Part shown: positions 62,501 to 64,000 of the stretch, piece by piece | How the letters are laid out: each line of letters opens with the position of its first letter | Numbering within the stretch: position 1 is the first letter of the stretch | Assembly: GCA_021776115.1 (NCBI GenBank) | Contig: JAJFGN010000041.1 | Location: forward strand, 23,925-87,924 | From: Kiloniellaceae bacterium | Lineage (GTDB): Bacteria; Pseudomonadota; Alphaproteobacteria; Kiloniellales; J153 | Direction: 5' to 3' | DNA length: 64,000 nt | Notes under the pieces: model-generated | Database searches by the model: none | What the model saw: only the letters and a program-made list of their open reading frames with translations | Told to the model about the DNA's origin: nothing | Position numbers and translations under genes: made by a program

Positions 62501-63080
62501 TCGCCCAGCCGTAGAGACCTAGATCGAGAAATTCCTGCACGCCGGCTGGGTTCAGGACCGGAATCATGGCGTCGGAGAAGGTATGCTCGCACTGGTGGGC
62601 GAGGGTCGAGGACTTGGCCGTATGATCGTCTCCGGCCAGAAGCAGGACACCGCCGTGCTGGGAAGACCCGGCGGAGTTACCGTGCTTCAAGACGTCGCCG
62701 CTGCGGTCGACTCCAGGGCCCTTCGCGTACCACATGGCGAAAACACCGTCGTAGGTGGAGTCGCCGAAGAGGCTGCCTTGTTGACTGCCCCAGACCGCCG
62801 TCGCCGCCATATCCTCGTTAACGCCGGGCTGGAAATGGATGTGATTGTTTTTGAGGAAACGCTGGGCTTGCCACAGCTGCTGATCCAGGGCGCCTAGCGG
62901 CGAGCCCCGGTATCCGGATATGAATGCGCCGGTGTTGAGGCCGGCTTGCGCGTCGCGTTGACGCTGCATCATAGGGAGGCGAACCAGGGCTTGCGTTCCG
63001 GTCAAGAACACGCGTCCAGACTCGAGCGTGTACTTGTCGTCGAGGGAGACCGCCGCCAGCGTCATCTTCGGGATTCCCAC
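59589..63080 (-). CDS. Indolepyruvate ferredoxin oxidoreductase, fused subunits
   Basis: A 1163-residue fusion of the IorA and IorB subunits, which oxidatively decarboxylates aryl- or other 2-keto acids to acyl-CoA. N-terminal GYRGSPLGALDQQLW resembles the pyrimidine-binding domain; the TPP site is in VFANLGDGTYFHSG to NDAVAMTGGQP (about residue 505). A cysteine cluster CEGCGDCSTTSNC...CNKDFSCVNGFC near residues 640-690 binds 4Fe-4S clusters. The gamma domain begins ITGVGGTGVVTIGALLG (about residue 728), and a C-terminal region (LAKLRGLRGTPFDIFGYTAERRQERALIADYE) closes the protein. ATG 63065 is an alternative start. Confidence 0.92.
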   Translation of the reverse strand: MGIPKMTLAAVSLDDKYTLESGRVFLTGTQALVRLPMMQRQRDAQAGLNTGAFISGYRGSPLGALDQQLWQAQRFLKNNHIHFQPGVNEDMAATAVWGSQQGSLFGDSTYDGVFAMWYAKGPGVDRSGDVLKHGNSAGSSQHGGVLLLAGDDHTAKSSTLAHQCEHTFSDAMIPVLNPAGVQEFLDLGLYGWAMSRYSGCWVGFKTIAETVDSSASVFVDPDRVRITLPEDFDMPVGGLNIRWPDTPLQQEQRLHQYKVYAALAFARANKLDRVVIDSPKRRFGIVTAGKSYLDVRQALEDLGIDDAMAADIGLTVYKVAMTWPLEREGLRAFAQGLDEILVVEEKRAVMENQIKEQLYNWDADVRPRVIGKFDEDQQWALPSIDELTPARIARVIAKRIARFHSSERIEQRLRFLVAKEEALQMEKAPIQRIPYFCSGCPHNTSTRVPEGSRALAGIGCHYMVQWMDRRTDTFTQMGGEGVTWVGQAPFSTTKHVFANLGDGTYFHSGILAVRTAVAAGVNITYKVLYNDAVAMTGGQPMDGPLDPAMISRQLYAEGVRKIVAVSDEPDKYPIGYEWAPGISVHHRDDLDRIQRDLREHPGVTAIIYDQTCAAEKRRRRKRGTFPDPAKRAFINELVCEGCGDCSTTSNCLSVTPSETEFGRKRAIDQSSCNKDFSCVNGFCPSFVTVHGGRLRKAQGDVAAVADWAELPAPELPDLKEPYGILITGVGGTGVVTIGALLGMAAHIEGKGCSVLDMAGLAQKGGAVVSHVRIGQSPSDIHAVRISAGGARLLLGCDLVVAAGFDALSKAQPGATRAVINSHETITGDFTRDPDLAFPASSLVGTIRSAAGDGGAEFLDATRLATVLMGNSIATNLFMLGYAWQKGLVPISWEAIDQAIELNGVAAQSNKHSFLWGRRAAHDLAAVEKLATPRTATPSHRIAKDLGEIVERRSAFLTDYQNAAYAARYNTLVARVKSVEAERTPGLSGLALAVARYYFKLLAYKDEYEVARLYTQGEFAAMLNARFEGDFKLRFHLAPPLLARRDLETGHLKKQEYGSWLLPAFKVLAKLRGLRGTPFDIFGYTAERRQERALIADYEAMIEELLASLTRQNHDAAVELASIPEHIRGFGHIKERHLAEAKARQGELLSAFRAPPPAQKSAAE

Positions 63081-63234
63081 TTCAAATGTATTGAAAAGTT
63101 GCTTTTGTAAGCCTAGCGCCTGCCTGCCCGAGCCGCAATTGGCCGAGATTGTGTTGGCAGAATACGAAATGGGATGTTTCGTGCGTCGGAGTCTCTAGTG
63201 CTTTCCGTTCCAGATTCCCCCTGCCACGGTAATA

Positions 63235-63717
63235 TTATTGCGAGTCCGGTCCGCGCCGGGCCGCTGACTCAGAGGTGGGATACCGCAATGCCACCGCCAC
63301 GACTTGAGTTTTGGAACCGACCTCGAATGCGGCCTCTTCAAAACTGGGCGCGCCCAGGCTTATCCAGGCCCCATTGCTAAATCCGAGGCCTTCATCGGGC
63401 CAGCCAATCCAGGTTTGGTCGAATTCCCCATTGCCGTTCTCATCGTGAAATGTCGCGATCGCGTAATACCCGGGTTTGATTTCGCCTAAATCAAAGCGCA
63501 CTTGTCCTGGAGCGGCGGGTTGCTCACGGAGAATGAGCGCGGCGTCCGCTTCGGTGAAACCTTCGGCGCGGTTCCAGAGCGCGAGATGGACTGTCCCCCT
63601 ACCGTTGCGCAGCTTGTCTATCACCACTGTCAAGGCGGCCGCCGCCGCAGGCGGGGCCGGTATGGCCGCCACAGCGATGGCGGCGATGCCGAATACTATG
63701 GGACTTAGGCCACGCAT
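63235..63717 (-). CDS. DUF2141 family exported protein
   Basis: A 160-residue product with a Sec signal peptide (IVFGIAAIAVAAIPAPPAAAAA). The mature part (TVVIDKLRNGRGTVHLALWNRAEGF, FDLGEIKPGYYAIATFHDENGNGEFDQTWIGWPDEGLGFSNGA) has the DUF2141 beta-sandwich pattern with the DENGNGEFD loop. The family is periplasmic or outer-membrane associated with unknown function. It lies between the ferredoxin oxidoreductase gene and an IS630 element, both on the same strand. Confidence 0.85.
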   Translation of the reverse strand: MRGLSPIVFGIAAIAVAAIPAPPAAAAALTVVIDKLRNGRGTVHLALWNRAEGFTEADAALILREQPAAPGQVRFDLGEIKPGYYAIATFHDENGNGEFDQTWIGWPDEGLGFSNGAWISLGAPSFEEAAFEVGSKTQVVAVALRYPTSESAARRGPDSQ

Positions 63718-63861
63718 GCCGAGCCAAGCTGTTCAGTCAAGTGACCAAAACCCCTCACGTCACGATACGTCCAACGTGGGGGGCTCAACTGGAGAATAAA
63801 AGGGGGCTGCACCTATCGTGCGGTCGGATATCTCGGTCAAGTTGACGTGATCGTGGGCAAG

Positions 63862-64000
63862 CTAGTGTCCTGATTCGGAAGTTTGAATGATTTGGGTTTG
63901 GTTTTCGGCGGCTTCGATTGTTCTGAGGCAGAAGCGCTTGATGCTGGCCAGGATATCGTGAGCGGACTTGGTCCATCGGAAGGGCCTGGGATTGGCATTG
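63862..64000 (-). mobile_element. C-terminal end of an IS630-family transposase, cut by the window end
   Basis: The minus strand encodes, up to the TAG at 63862-63864, NANPRPFRWTKSAHDILASIKRFCLRTIEAAENQTQIIQTSESGH, the typical C terminus of IS630-type DDE transposases (PFxWTKSAxxILASIxRFCxR). The stop lies in CTAGTGTCCTG, and TAGTGTCC is a usual terminal sequence beside the TA target of this family, so the element edge is probably at about 63865. The DDE core lies beyond the window. Whether the copy is intact cannot be said. Confidence 0.75.

Overview
This is a GC-rich chromosomal window that looks alphaproteobacterial, most likely Rhodospirillales-like. Supporting families include a gene-transfer-agent (GTA)-type tail module, Usg, UPF0262, DUF2948, DUF6165, split glycyl-tRNA synthetase and the murA-DUF2948-hisG-hisD-UPF0262-phosphatase gene order. 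No rRNA or CRISPR array is visible. One tRNA gene (Thr, GGT) is present.

Layout. 1-10.2 kb: tail half of a GTA-like or prophage cluster: major tail protein, tail assembly chaperones, tape measure, DUF2460, DUF2163, NlpC/P60 peptidase, a 1107-residue tail tip protein, and small accessory genes including a holin-like protein and a lipoprotein. An A8 run near the end of the first chaperone gene has the geometry of a lambda G/GT programmed -1 frameshift. The tape measure locus has been rearranged: a 457-bp end segment is present twice at about 93 % identity, with lower-GC DNA, a reversed secreted-protein gene and a different tape measure N terminus between the copies. 10.2-27.4 kb: housekeeping genes (ispB, TrmN6-like methyltransferase, S49 peptidase, glyQS, ppdK, CNB-FHA regulator, meaB, ygfZ, two glycosyltransferases, dihydroorotase, usg). 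The ppdK product carries a roughly 110-residue Lys/Ala-rich histone-H1-like tail. 27.4-29.3 kb: island scar with an AT-rich leader, a nested palindromic operator, a Fic AMP-transferase gene and a broken traG/virD4 fragment. 29.3-36.7 kb: pentapeptide protein, PEP-mutase-like enzyme, aminoglycoside-phosphotransferase-like kinase, 4-hydroxyproline epimerase-like enzyme, SDR, FAH-family enzyme, alpha/beta hydrolase, methyltransferase. 36.8-42.3 kb: a minus-strand set (cytochrome b561-like, PHA synthase, P-type cation ATPase) preceded by a good FNR/FixK-type box, which suggests low-oxygen control. 42.5-51.4 kb: DapA-family lyase, persulfide dioxygenase-rhodanese, GFA protein, N-acyl-D-amino-acid deacylase, CHASE2 adenylate cyclase, an aromatic amino acid lyase homologue lacking the MIO Ser, and inorganic pyrophosphatase. 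51.4-52.8 kb: gene-poor, lower-GC stretch with a coding fragment and a cupin. 52.8-58.9 kb: tRNA-Thr, dcd and the murA/his cluster, interrupted by a 179-bp MITE-like palindrome that begins in a stop codon. 58.9-64 kb: SDR, a fused indolepyruvate ferredoxin oxidoreductase, DUF2141 protein and the end of an IS630-type transposase.

All assignments come from reading motifs and protein character by eye. No searches were run, so family names without catalytic motifs should be read as recognition, not proof.
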